The notes under the pieces were generated by a model that was not told where the DNA came from, did no database searches, and saw only the letters and a list, made by a program, of their open reading frames with translations. The position numbers and the translations under genes are program-made. Shown piece by piece: positions 16,924 to 25,284 of a stretch of DNA of 64,000 bases. Source of the stretch: Nitrospiraceae bacterium (lineage in GTDB: Bacteria; Nitrospirota; Nitrospiria; Nitrospirales; Nitrospiraceae); assembly GCA_019637075.1 (NCBI GenBank), contig JAHBWI010000005.1, positions 292,010 to 356,009 on the forward strand, written 5' to 3'. Position 1 is the first letter of the stretch; every line of letters starts with the position of its first letter.

Positions 16924-17184
16924 ATGAGAAAATCGATCGGCATGCTGCTGATCTTTATCCTGATCGGAGGAATGCTGGGCGGGATCTTCGGAGAGATCCT
17001 GCGGGTGATGGCTCCCAATGGCGCAATTCAGAACATCTTTGCCAGCAACTTTTCACCCGGCATCAATCCGCCGCTCAGCATCGATCTCGTGCTGCTCAAA
17101 TTCACCCTCGGATTCAGCCTCAAGGTGAATTTGCTGAGCGTCTTGGGCATGTTCCTCGGAGCCTACCTGTACAAGCAGATGTAA
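16924..17184 (+). CDS. DUF4321 family small membrane protein
   Basis: An 86-residue protein with one clear helix at each end: GMLLIFILIGGMLGGIFGEIL (about 6-26) and SLKVNLLSVLGMFLGAYLY (about 65-83), with a short loop rich in Asn/Pro between them. This layout and the F-T-L-G-F-x-L-K-V-N-L segment match DUF4321, a family seen next to conserved genes in several phyla. Function is unknown. It has its own strong promoter and a good GAGGAGAG ribosome site. Confidence 0.78.
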   Translation: MRKSIGMLLIFILIGGMLGGIFGEILRVMAPNGAIQNIFASNFSPGINPPLSIDLVLLKFTLGFSLKVNLLSVLGMFLGAYLYKQM

Positions 17185-17263
17185 CCCTCGTACGGCTATG
17201 GGAAGCACAGCGCGTCCTCCGTGGTCGGTCATGAGTGGGCTGTGGCGGCCGACGAACGTGGGC

Positions 17264-19261
17264 CTAAGACTTCAACTCAAGGTTTTGCATCCGTAACGCA
17301 CGGATGCGGTTCCGCAGTTCCGCCGCCCGCTCGAATTCCAACCGCTTGGCCGCCGCCTTCATTTCCGCTTCCAGACGCGCCACGACCTGCACTTGGTCCT
17401 CATTGGCTTTGTAGGAGGTCGAAGCCTCGGCCGCCAGGTCCAATTGCACATAGTCTACCTCGGCAGCGGCATATTCCAGCGCAGGAATGCTCTTCCGCAC
17501 GCTCTCCGGCGTAATCCCATGGGCCTCGTTGTAGGCAGCCTGGATCGCCCGCCGCCTGGCGGTTTCTTCCATCGCCACCCGCATAGAGTCCGTCACCGTA
17601 TCACCGTAGAACAGCACACGCCCATCCACATTCCTCGCCGCACGACCCGCCGTTTGGATCAATGACCGATAGGAGCGGAGGTACCCCTCCTTGTCCGCAT
17701 CCAGAATCGCCACCAAACTGACTTCGGGCAAATCCAAACCTTCGCGCAACAGGTTGATCCCGACCAGTACATCAAACGTCCCGACCCGCAGACTGCGAAT
17801 GATCTCAGCCCGCTCCAACGTCTTGATGTCCGAATGCAGGTACCGCACTTTGACGCCCAGCTCGTGATAATACTCCGTGAGATCTTCCGCCATCCGCTTC
17901 GTCAACGTTGTCACAAGCACCCGGTTTTTCTTGGCCACCTCTGCCTTCACTTCGCCAAGCAGATCGTCGACCTGCCCCTTGGCAGGGCGCACCTCGATCA
18001 CCGGATCCATCAAACCGGTCGGGCGGATGATCTGCTCGACGACCTCGCCCCTGGCATGCTCAAGCTCGTAAGGACCAGGTGTCGCCGACACATACACGAC
18101 TTGATTCAAACAGTGTTCGAACTCCGCAAACTTCAACGGACGATTGTCGACCGCCGACGGCAACCGAAATCCATAGTCGACCAGCGTTCGCTTCCGAGAA
18201 AAATCTCCCTCGTACATCCCGCCAACCTGAGGCACCGTCGCATGGGATTCGTCCACGATCAGGAGAAAATCCTTGGGAAAGTAATCCAACAACGTCGGCG
18301 GCGGCTCACCCGGGGCACGACCGCTCAAGTGACGCGAATAGTTTTCGATGCCATGGCAGTAGCCCATCGCCCGGATCATCTCGAGGTCGAACTTGGTCCG
18401 TTGCTCGATCCGTTGAGCCTCCAGCAACTGGCCATTCTTGGTGAAGGCCGCGATTCGCGCGTCCAACTCTTCTTCGATACCGGTAATGGCCCGCTCATAC
18501 CGGTCCGGCGCAATGAGATAGTGCGTATTGGGATAGATCGCGATCTTCGGCAATTTTCCAAGCGACTTGCCGGTCAGGGGATCGATCTCGTGAATGGCAT
18601 CCACCGTATCGCCGAACAACTCGATTCGCACCGATTTTGCCTCGGAGGACGCGGGAAAAATTTCAACGACGTCGCCCCGCGCGCGAAACGTGCCGCGATG
18701 GAAGTCCACATCGTTGCGCGCATATTGAATCTCCACCAGTTTGGAGAGTATCTGCTCGCGCCGAACCTCCATGCCCTCTTCGAGATAGACCAACATGTCG
18801 TGGTACACCTCTGGCGATCCCAGGCCGTAAATGCAGGAAACCGACGAAACGATCAACACATCGTTGCGCTGCAGCAGCGAGGCCGTGGCGGCATGGCGCA
18901 TCTGATCGATGGCATCGTTGATCGAAGAATCTTTTGCGATGTATGTGTCGCTTTGCGGAATGTAGGCTTCCGGCTGGTAATAATCGTAATAGCTGATGAA
19001 GTATTCGACTGCGTTGTGCGGAAAGAACTGTTTGAACTCCTGATAGAGTTGGCCCGCCAGCGTCTTGTTGTGCACCAGCACCAGCGTCGGTTTCTGCACC
19101 CGCTCGACCAAGTTGGCCATCGTGAAGGTCTTGCCGGAACCGGTCACGCCGAGTAAGACTTGGTGCTTCTTTCCGGCCAAGACACCGGCGGTCAATTTTT
19201 CAATCGCCTGGCCTTGGTCACCGCAAGGTTTGAAGGGCGCGTCGAGCTTGAAAGGCGGCAT
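17264..19261 (-). CDS. uvrB: Excinuclease ABC subunit UvrB
   Basis: A 665-residue damage-verification helicase of nucleotide excision repair. Walker [15 protein letters not shown] is at about 39-52; the beta-hairpin [14 protein letters not shown] at about 89-102 is intact; motifs RVLFYGDT and QTAGRAARN are present; and a C-terminal UVR (UvrC-binding) motif ends the protein ([20 protein letters not shown]). It is divergent from the LexA-like gene, across a 134-bp spacer. A TAAGAT at about 19274 with TTCGCT 16 bases upstream is a weak promoter candidate. Confidence 0.97.
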   Translation of the reverse strand: MPPFKLDAPFKPCGDQGQAIEKLTAGVLAGKKHQVLLGVTGSGKTFTMANLVERVQKPTLVLVHNKTLAGQLYQEFKQFFPHNAVEYFISYYDYYQPEAYIPQSDTYIAKDSSINDAIDQMRHAATASLLQRNDVLIVSSVSCIYGLGSPEVYHDMLVYLEEGMEVRREQILSKLVEIQYARNDVDFHRGTFRARGDVVEIFPASSEAKSVRIELFGDTVDAIHEIDPLTGKSLGKLPKIAIYPNTHYLIAPDRYERAITGIEEELDARIAAFTKNGQLLEAQRIEQRTKFDLEMIRAMGYCHGIENYSRHLSGRAPGEPPPTLLDYFPKDFLLIVDESHATVPQVGGMYEGDFSRKRTLVDYGFRLPSAVDNRPLKFAEFEHCLNQVVYVSATPGPYELEHARGEVVEQIIRPTGLMDPVIEVRPAKGQVDDLLGEVKAEVAKKNRVLVTTLTKRMAEDLTEYYHELGVKVRYLHSDIKTLERAEIIRSLRVGTFDVLVGINLLREGLDLPEVSLVAILDADKEGYLRSYRSLIQTAGRAARNVDGRVLFYGDTVTDSMRVAMEETARRRAIQAAYNEAHGITPESVRKSIPALEYAAAEVDYVQLDLAAEASTSYKANEDQVQVVARLEAEMKAAAKRLEFERAAELRNRIRALRMQNLELKS

Positions 19262-19359
19262 CGTGTAGGCATCTTAACACGTTCGATTCTCCAGCGAACG
19301 CATCACAGTCGCGTGGCGTAGGGTTATCGTTCTTCGGCAATGCACGCCTTTCGGCCCCC

Positions 19360-19397
19360 TTGACGGAGCCGACTCGTTATGTAACGATTCGTTACAT
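19360..19397 (+). promoter_or_regulatory. Promoter and palindromic operator at the start of the lexA-like gene
   Basis: TTGACG (19360-19365) lies 16 bases from TAACGA (19382-19387). Positions 19379-19397 form an inverted repeat with perfect 9-base arms and a 1-base centre (ATGTAACGA-T-TCGTTACAT). It covers the -10 box and runs into the ATG at 19396. This is the expected place for autorepression by the encoded protein. No Shine-Dalgarno precedes the ATG; initiation near 19394-19396 would make a leaderless mRNA. Confidence 0.65.
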
Positions 19398-19941
19398 GCG
19401 GCCGAGCGACCTCAAAAAAGCCCGCCAGACCCTTGGGCTCACACAGGAACAGCTCGCCGAGCGGCTGAAAACCACCCGCCAGACCATCGCGCGGTACGAA
19501 CTTGGCACCCACAAGATCCCGTTTGCCGTGCGGCTGGCCGTCGATCACCTGACGGCTGGAGCGCGCATTCCCCTGGCCGGAATGGTGGCCGCCGGCGATC
19601 CGATCGAGCCGATTCCGCAGACCGAAATCGCGGAGGTGCCGCCCGGCATGGTGGGACGCGGCGAGACCTTTGCGCTACGGGTCAAGGGCGAGTCGATGCG
19701 GGACGAGGGTATTCTCCCCGGCGATCTCGTCATCGTCCAGAAGCAGGCGACCGCCCGTAACGGTCAGACGATCATCGCGTTGGTCAACAACGAGGCCACG
19801 ATCAAGACCTACTACCGCAAAGGCAGCGTGATCGAACTGCGCCCAGCGAATGAAACGATGGCACCGATCGTGATCAAACCGACCGACTCCCTGCGGATCG
19901 AAGGCCTGGTGATCGGAGTCATTCGATACTGCCGCAAGTAG
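19396..19941 (+). CDS. LexA-like repressor with XRE-type HTH and S24 self-cleavage domain
   Basis: 181 residues. The N-terminus is an XRE/Cro-type HTH (DLKKARQTLGLTQEQLAERL to TIARYELG, about 4-45) instead of the winged helix of classical LexA. The C-terminal S24 domain has the cleavage site in LAGMVAAGDPIEP (Ala-Gly), the catalytic Ser in VKGESMRDEG and the Lys in NNEATIKTYYR. It should repress its own gene and probably SOS genes and cleave itself with RecA. It is divergent from uvrB and sits just upstream of a broken dnaE2-like gene. Phage-like repressors share this architecture, but no phage genes are near. Confidence 0.88.
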   Translation: MRPSDLKKARQTLGLTQEQLAERLKTTRQTIARYELGTHKIPFAVRLAVDHLTAGARIPLAGMVAAGDPIEPIPQTEIAEVPPGMVGRGETFALRVKGESMRDEGILPGDLVIVQKQATARNGQTIIALVNNEATIKTYYRKGSVIELRPANETMAPIVIKPTDSLRIEGLVIGVIRYCRK

Positions 19942-19976
19942 GACGGGATACTGAGACATATGCGACAAAAACCTGC

Positions 19977-20809
19977 TTGCAGAGAGTTTATCGCTTATGG
20001 GGATTCTATTCGACCTTTGCGTATCTCTCCGAGGCCAGACGAATGGGAATCACGGTCCTTCCGCCGGATGTCAACGACAGTCGATGGGCCTTCCGTGGCT
20101 GGGCGCGCAGCATGCGAGTCGGACTCATGCAGATCAAGGGACTGCGCGCGGAGACGGCCGACGCGTTGATTGCCGACCGCGAATCCCGTGGCCACTATCG
20201 ATCCTTGCAGGAGTTTCTGGAGCGAGTACGCCCCGATCCGGCGCAGGCGAGGCTATTGATTACCGCAGGCTGTTTCGATTCGATTGCCGGTGAACTCACC
20301 AGGCCGGCGCTCTGCTGGCGATTACTAGCCTGGCAGGAGAAAGCCTCATTGAGATATCTCCCGGTTCCACCTGAATATGCGCTGCCGCAACTCATCGCGC
20401 AGGAAGTTGAGCGGTTCGGGTTTCCGCTCCGCTGCCATCCGCTCGAGTTGATCCCTGCGGCAACTCTTCCGCCCCGTCGAATCGCCGCCGCATCCATGAG
20501 CCGATATGTGGGCCGATCGGTCACGATGGTCGGCGTCCTGATCACAGAAAAGATCGTCACACCAAACGGGGCGACCCAATGGAGTTCGTGAGCTTCGAGG
20601 ATGAGACAGGCCTGTATGACGCCACGCTGTTTCCCAACGTCTACCGGCGTACGTGTCACCTGCTCGAAACGAATCAGGCCTATGTCGTTCAGGGAATCGT
20701 CGAGGAACACTTCGCCGCCGTGACGTTGACCGTCACGGCGTTACGAAGCGCAGAAGTTACGGGGTCTTGCTCTCGGCAGAAGAACCGGCATCGCCTGGTT
20801 CGATCTTGA
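19977..20809 (+). pseudogene. dnaE2: Remnant of an error-prone DNA polymerase III alpha subunit (dnaE2-like), frameshifted
   Basis: The frame from 19977 reads the C-terminal region of DnaE2/DnaE: FYSTFAYLSEARRMGITVLP, LRVGLMQIKGLRAETADALI (HhH), RVRPDPAQARLLITAGCFDSI. At about 20560-20570 the frame shifts; the continuation is in the ORF from 20579 (MEFVSFEDETGLYDATLFP, the OB-fold) to about 20750. About 250 residues remain of roughly 1050; the PHP, palm and fingers are gone. The lost part presumably lay between this point and lexA, as in lexA-imuA-imuB-dnaE2 cassettes. The 3' end overlaps the FKBP gene on the other strand. Confidence 0.85.
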
Positions 20810-21290
20810 GAATATTCACGTCGAACGTCAGAGCCTTGCCGGCAAGCGGATGGTTGAGGTCCAGCACGATCTTCTTTTCGGTCACTTCAAGGACCTTGAC
20901 CAGCCGGCCGTCGGATGCCTGGAGAATATCACCGACCTTTACCTCCTTGGGTAACTTGTCCGGTTCGATGGTCTGCCGCAGCTTGTTGTTGTAGGGACCG
21001 TACGCATCGGCAGCCGACACTTCGATCCGACGCTTCTGCCCGGCTTTCATCCCGTCCAACGCCTTCTCGAGACCCGGAACAATCTCATGCGCGCCCTGAA
21101 TGAAGGTAATCGGCGCCTGCCCGACGTTGGAGTCGACCACAGACTTGTCCGGAAGACTCAACGTGTACTCGAGCGACACCTTCACGCCGTCCGCGATGGT
21201 CAAGCCGTTTTCCGCGGCGACTGCCTGCCCCATGCCTAGCAGCCCGAGTGCGGCGATCGCCACGCTACGCAGTACCCATCTCTGGTTCAT
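20757..21290 (-). CDS. Exported FKBP-type peptidyl-prolyl isomerase (SlyD-like)
   Basis: 177 residues with a signal peptide (about 1-25, ending AVAAEN) and an SlyD/FkpA-type FKBP domain: VSLEYTLSLPDKSVVDSNVG, PITFIQGAHEIVPGLEKALDGM, VSAADAYGPYN, then an insert-in-flap region and LDLNHPLAGKALTFDVNIL near the end. It should assist folding of periplasmic proteins. The long metal-binding His tail of SlyD is absent. Ribosome site AGGAG sits ahead of the ATG. The 3' end overlaps the dnaE2 relic on the opposite strand. Confidence 0.9.
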   Translation of the reverse strand: MNQRWVLRSVAIAALGLLGMGQAVAAENGLTIADGVKVSLEYTLSLPDKSVVDSNVGQAPITFIQGAHEIVPGLEKALDGMKAGQKRRIEVSAADAYGPYNNKLRQTIEPDKLPKEVKVGDILQASDGRLVKVLEVTEKKIVLDLNHPLAGKALTFDVNILKIEPGDAGSSAESKTP

Positions 21291-21317
21291 AACCTGCTCC
21301 TTGTCGTTGTGCCGCTC

Positions 21318-22664
21318 TTAGCGGCCGAACCGTGAGGTCATCGGCTGCCCGGAGCGGCGACCATTTCTCCCTCGCCACGATGTCGGCTGCTGTCCTCTCG
21401 AATCATGTGCCGGTTCGGCACGAAACGGTCGCGCCTTGTGTCGCCGCCGCGCCTGTTCCTGATCTTGCGGTTCGGCGGCGGGAGCGGGCAAGGCCGTCAA
21501 TGCCGGCATCGTGAGTCGTTGCGTCCGAATCCGCAACCGACGCACCATCGTCAAATATTCATGCTCCTCATGAGGGGCCAGAATCAAGACTGTCGTGCCC
21601 GTTCGGTCGGCTCGCCCGGTCCTGCCCGCACGGTGAACATAGGAAGTCTGATTTGCCGGCAGCTCAAAGTGAATCACCTGTCCCACGGTCGGGACATCTA
21701 ACCCGCGCGCCGCCACGTCCGTCGCCACCAGTGACCGCAAACGCCCGGCTCGAAACGCCGTCAGAGTCCGCTCGCGCTGGGCCTGGGAGTGGTTTCCTGT
21801 GATGGCTCCGACTGAAGCCGCATCGCCGCCCAACCGGGCAGCCAGCCGCTTGACCTTATATTTCTGGTCGCAAAACACCATGGTCTGCTCGCCAGCTTGA
21901 GCCTGCTGCAACAACGTATGGACTAATTGCACCCGCACGCCTTCGCTCGGCACGACATAGTAGGCATGCGTAATCGTAGTCGGTGTGTTGACGCCCTGAT
22001 CCACCGCGGCCCGGGCCGGATTTTTCAGCATGGATTCCGCCAACGTCTGAATCTCCGGCGAAAACGTTGCAGAGAACAACAGGGTCTGCCGTTGCGCAGG
22101 CAACAGTTGGAGAATGCGCTGGATATCGCGGAGAAAGCCGCGATCCAACATTTGATCGGCCTCATCCATCACGAGGTACTCGACACCGCGTAGATCCAGA
22201 TGACGTGAGCCCGCTAAATCAAGCAGCCGCCCCGGCGTACCGATCACGACCAGCGGCGGTTGCCGCAGCGCGCGGTAGTGACGCTCGATCGGAGTCCCTC
22301 CATACACGGACAACGACGTGAGTGCCGGCGGGGCATACTTGCGCAGTTCCATTTCAATCTGCAGCGCCAACTCTCTGGTCGGCGCAAGCACGAGTGCACG
22401 CGGCAACCTGAGTTGCTGGGTCGGCGCGCCGCCGACCTGGCCCCCCCCGGTGGGCCTCCAGCCCTCCTTCGCAGCCCGCTCAATCAACGGGATCAAGAAT
22501 CCCAGTGTCTTACCGCTGCCGGTACGGGCTTGAGCCAGTAAATCGCGGCCCTGCAACGCCAGAGGGATGGCAACCTTTTGAATGGGGGTTGGCGCGGTGA
22601 AGCCGGCCTGCTGTAAGCGGGCGGCAAGAAAAGACGTCAGAGACAATTCGGCAAACGAATCCAT
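21318..22664 (-). CDS. DEAD-box ATP-dependent RNA helicase (RhlE group)
   Basis: 448 residues. Q motif (FTAPTPIQ), motif I AQARTGSGKT, Ia PTRELALQ, Ib GTPGRLLDL, II VMDEADQML, III SATF, V VATDVAARGLD and VI HRAGRTGRADR are all present. After about residue 380 comes a basic Arg/Gln-rich tail typical of RhlE-like helicases that bind structured RNA. It lies beside an RRM protein gene (22815-23111) on the same strand with 150 bp between them; both may act in RNA remodelling at low temperature. Confidence 0.93.
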   Translation of the reverse strand: MDSFAELSLTSFLAARLQQAGFTAPTPIQKVAIPLALQGRDLLAQARTGSGKTLGFLIPLIERAAKEGWRPTGGGQVGGAPTQQLRLPRALVLAPTRELALQIEMELRKYAPPALTSLSVYGGTPIERHYRALRQPPLVVIGTPGRLLDLAGSRHLDLRGVEYLVMDEADQMLDRGFLRDIQRILQLLPAQRQTLLFSATFSPEIQTLAESMLKNPARAAVDQGVNTPTTITHAYYVVPSEGVRVQLVHTLLQQAQAGEQTMVFCDQKYKVKRLAARLGGDAASVGAITGNHSQAQRERTLTAFRAGRLRSLVATDVAARGLDVPTVGQVIHFELPANQTSYVHRAGRTGRADRTGTTVLILAPHEEHEYLTMVRRLRIRTQRLTMPALTALPAPAAEPQDQEQARRRHKARPFRAEPAHDSRGQQPTSWRGRNGRRSGQPMTSRFGR

Positions 22665-22761
22665 GCAACTCCTAAATTTTCATCTCTTTCGTGGAAAAAC
22701 AGGGACGGGTCAGCGGGAGGCCCTGAAGCCCAGAGAGAGGACAAGACTTGGTGAGAAAGGC

Positions 22762-22790
22762 GCAGGGGCCCCCGGAATGGCGGCCCCTGC
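22762..22790 (-). terminator. Stem-loop after the RRM gene, probable terminator
   Basis: GCAGGGGC and GCCCCTGC form an 8-bp GC-rich stem 25 bases past the RRM stop codon; on the minus strand it is followed by GCCTTTCTC, a weak U-rich tract. It separates the RRM gene from the helicase gene downstream. Confidence 0.5.
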
Positions 22791-22814
22791 ATGTGTGTAT
22801 TCAAAAGGAACGGC

Positions 22815-23111
22815 TTAGCGACGTCCTCCGCCCATTCCGCGGCCCCCGCCACCGGAACGCGGCTCCTGCGGACGCGCTTCATTCACCGTCAGCGTCCGGC
22901 CACCGAACTGGGTGCCGTTCAACGCGTTGATCGCAGCCTGCGCCTCGGAATCCGAGGACATTTCGACGAAGCCGAAACCCCGTGACTGTCCCGTGAACTT
23001 GTCCGTGATGATGCGTGCTGATGCCACCGCCCCGTGCGCAGCGAACAAATCGCTCAGCTGTTGCTCGGTCGTTGAATACGGCAAGCCCCCAACATAAATC
23101 TTCGAACCCAT
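22815..23111 (-). CDS. Small RNA-binding protein with a single RRM domain
   Basis: 98 residues: RNP2 KIYVGGLPYSTTE at about 4-16, RNP1 SRGFGFVEMSS at about 44-54, and a short Gly/Arg tail (GGGGRGMGGGRR). This is the bacterial RRM (cyanobacterial Rbp-like) family of RNA chaperones. A perfect ribosome site AAAGGAGG precedes the ATG. A leader region of up to 270 bp (23112-23380) without an ORF lies upstream; such leaders are often regulatory for cold-induced RNA-binding proteins, but I see no named element. Confidence 0.92.
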   Translation of the reverse strand: MGSKIYVGGLPYSTTEQQLSDLFAAHGAVASARIITDKFTGQSRGFGFVEMSSDSEAQAAINALNGTQFGGRTLTVNEARPQEPRSGGGGRGMGGGRR

Positions 23112-23380
23112 TGGGTTCCTCCTTTGAGAATAAAATGGTGTTGTCTGGGACTCGAGAAAGAAACAAGGAAGGAATGGGCCGAAGACGCAAACACAGCGGC
23201 GATCTTAGCTCTGGCTTCCGCAATTCCCGGGAAGAACCCAAAACAACATCTGGTCAGGCCTTGCGACTCTCGATCCTGCTTCACCGCCAAGGCCTTTCGC
23301 AATGAAGCACCTTCACTGTATCCTAGTGGTCGAGCAAACGCAAGACAGAAATCAATGCCAAAACAAGAGTACCGGTAGCC

Positions 23381-24190
23381 TCAATAAGCCGCCGGCGGCG
23401 ACACCGGACGGCTCGAATAGAGGGGGGCGGCGTTGAAATTGTCGAACTGAACGCCCGTTTCCCCTCGCATGACGAGTCCGACCTGCCCCACGCCGAGGGT
23501 CTGATCCTCGACCGAGAGAGCCAACTGTCCGTCAAAAAAACATTCGATAAAGTCCTTACTGATGATGGTGTTCCGCTGCACCCGGAGCGCATGCCATTCG
23601 ACCGGCTTCATCTTGATCGGGGCCTGCCCCAGCACGGTTTCCTTTCCCTCCACCACCCGAATGACTTCCATCGTCTTTTGCGTCAGATCGACCAGCGTTG
23701 AATAGAAATTCTTGGTATCTTTCATTCCAAACACGACGCCCACGCGCCCCTGCCCTGAACCGACATGGATCCGAACGGCCAGGTCCGGATACTCGTACTG
23801 CAAACCCTGGGCAGTGAGGATTTCCACACAGGACCCGCAGCCGGACGTTCCCGCCAAGGCATTCGGGGATGAGGGTGCCGTCGCCTGGGCCTCGACCTTC
23901 CAACTCCCAGCGGATTCGGGGCCGACCAGGGCCACGGCAAACCCTTTCGGAATCCCGCCAGCCTGGTCTTTGTCGAAAGTCCAAGCATTGAACAGTCCAG
24001 GATTCGCCTGCTGTTTGAGATGTTCGGCTTTCTCCGCCGAGGTTTCTTTGGGTATCGCCCAACAGTCGCCGCTGAACACCGTCGTCCATCCAAGCCCGAC
24101 CATCAAACAGCCGAACACCAACGGTTTCGCATCAACATGTAGACCGGTATATCGCACGGGCAAGCTCCTCTTCATGGTTAATGGGGCCAT
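23381..24190 (-). CDS. Exported protein with a concanavalin-like (DUF1080/LamG-type) fold, function unknown
   Basis: About 269 residues. An N-terminal hydrophobic stretch (PLVFGCLMVGLGWTTVF) ending at GDCWA looks like a signal peptide, then a beta-rich domain: NAWTFDKDQAGGIPKGF, SWKVEAQATAPSSPNAL, DLAVRIHVGSGQGRVGVVFG, GQAPIKMKPVEWHALRVQ, DGQLALSVEDQTLGVGQVGL and FDNFNAAPL. This order (W-x-V, P-E-W-N-x-L, G-x-V-G-L, FDNF) is that of 3-keto-disaccharide hydrolase/DUF1080-like lectin folds. No catalytic residues can be named. GTSGCGSCVEI adds a Cys pair. Start codon is uncertain (24190 or 24175). Confidence 0.6.
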   Translation of the reverse strand: MAPLTMKRSLPVRYTGLHVDAKPLVFGCLMVGLGWTTVFSGDCWAIPKETSAEKAEHLKQQANPGLFNAWTFDKDQAGGIPKGFAVALVGPESAGSWKVEAQATAPSSPNALAGTSGCGSCVEILTAQGLQYEYPDLAVRIHVGSGQGRVGVVFGMKDTKNFYSTLVDLTQKTMEVIRVVEGKETVLGQAPIKMKPVEWHALRVQRNTIISKDFIECFFDGQLALSVEDQTLGVGQVGLVMRGETGVQFDNFNAAPLYSSRPVSPPAAY

Positions 24191-24415
24191 TCCCTTCCCA
24201 TCTGCCGAGGAGATGATAATGCGGTTGCTCAATCGGAGGCAAGAAGGGTCAGCGATTTCCTCTGCAGGTCGCCATCACAAACAGGACTTCGTGCGGTGCA
24301 GCGACTCTCAAGAGTCCATGCTGAAACGAGAATGACGAAAGAAAAGGACAGCGCGCCAAGGTCAGCCCTCACGAGGGAGACTCACCCCAACACGCCATGC
24401 CATGCCACGCGGGAG

Positions 24416-24664
24416 TCAGCGCTGCGAACGGGGTGCCTTAACCTGCAGAATGTCTTGTTGAAAGCGATCGCGCTCGGCCAAGATTTGCTTTCTGCGCCAG
24501 CCGCGAAGCGTCCACCATTTGAGTTTTTCGCGAAACGTCAACACCGGAGGCGGGGTACTACCCGTCGGAGCATGCTGAAAATCATACCCTTCATGCGTAC
24601 CCTGATTCTCCCGAAAACGCCCGTATTGATGATCATACAGTCCCTGTCCTTGATCCCCCGCCAT
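24416..24664 (-). CDS. Hypothetical 82-residue protein
   Basis: ATG at 24664 with GAGGGAG eight bases upstream. The N-terminal half is polar and rich in Gly, Gln, Tyr and His; the C-terminal half has LTFREKLKWWTLRGWRRKQILAE, an amphipathic, basic, Trp-rich helix that could sit on a membrane or nucleic acid. I do not recognise a family. It is transcribed away from DUF5069. Confidence 0.5.
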   Translation of the reverse strand: MAGDQGQGLYDHQYGRFRENQGTHEGYDFQHAPTGSTPPPVLTFREKLKWWTLRGWRRKQILAERDRFQQDILQVKAPRSQR

Positions 24665-24773
24665 CGTCGACACTCCCTCTTATGCAATGCACAGCGCGGC
24701 CATAGCCTGCACCGAATATGACACGAACGCTACAGAGTCACACAACGCGATAGTACATGGCCCCTTCCCTTCT

Positions 24774-24803
24774 CTGCAACGGGAAGTGAGCCCATGCTAT
24801 AGT
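24774..24803 (+). promoter_or_regulatory. Extended -10 promoter of the DUF5069 gene
   Basis: CTGCAA (24774-24779), 18-base spacer, then TGC-TATAGT with the -10 box at 24798-24803. Transcription would start near 24810, 37 bases ahead of the ATG at 24847. Confidence 0.5.
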
Positions 24804-24846
24804 GCCCTACTGCGAAGCCTGTAACCTTCCTGTGTGTGAGATAGGC

Positions 24847-25284
24847 ATGGACCTCAACAAACAATCTCCAAGGCGTTGGAGCGATACGTTGGGCGGGATG
24901 ATTTGGCTCCCCCGCCTCCTCGACAAACTCAGAGCCTATCAAGCCGGCACGTTGGGATCATATGCGTACCCATCAGCCCTCGATCAATCGTTCATGCGCC
25001 GATTCAAGCTGTCCCCGGCGATGTTCGAGCGGCTGGCCCGAGAGGCGGGAACGGACGACGCAATCGCCGCCGCAATCCGGCGACACATCAATCTGTCCGA
25101 CCAAGAAATCGCCGCCCGTTGCAACGAGTTTCAGAAAAAATACAGTTTTGCGTTCGCCGTGCTCGACCGAGACGACGGATATGTCAGCGGGATCGGATAT
25201 CCGATCCCGCAATTCCTCCAATCTCCACTCTGGCGATGGTATCAACGGTGGTCCGCCCAAAAAGCCTCGGCCGATTCCGTCTAG
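24847..25284 (+). CDS. DUF5069 domain protein
   Basis: 145 residues from the ATG at 24847. It contains RRWSDTLGGMIWLPRLLDKLRA, GTLGSYAYPSALDQSFMRRF and EIAARCNEF, which match DUF5069, an alpha-helical family of unknown role found widely in planctomycetes, Nitrospira and others. The earlier start at 24802 has Cys-rich sequence unlike the family and precedes the expected transcription start. Its 3' end overlaps the M28 peptidase gene by 49 bases in another frame. Confidence 0.8.
   Translation: MDLNKQSPRRWSDTLGGMIWLPRLLDKLRAYQAGTLGSYAYPSALDQSFMRRFKLSPAMFERLAREAGTDDAIAAAIRRHINLSDQEIAARCNEFQKKYSFAFAVLDRDDGYVSGIGYPIPQFLQSPLWRWYQRWSAQKASADSV

Noticed and set aside
24876..25235. In-frame extension upstream of the M28 peptidase
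   Set aside because: It overlaps the DUF5069 gene in another frame and reads as Arg/Pro-rich shadow sequence; the signal peptide begins after 25236.
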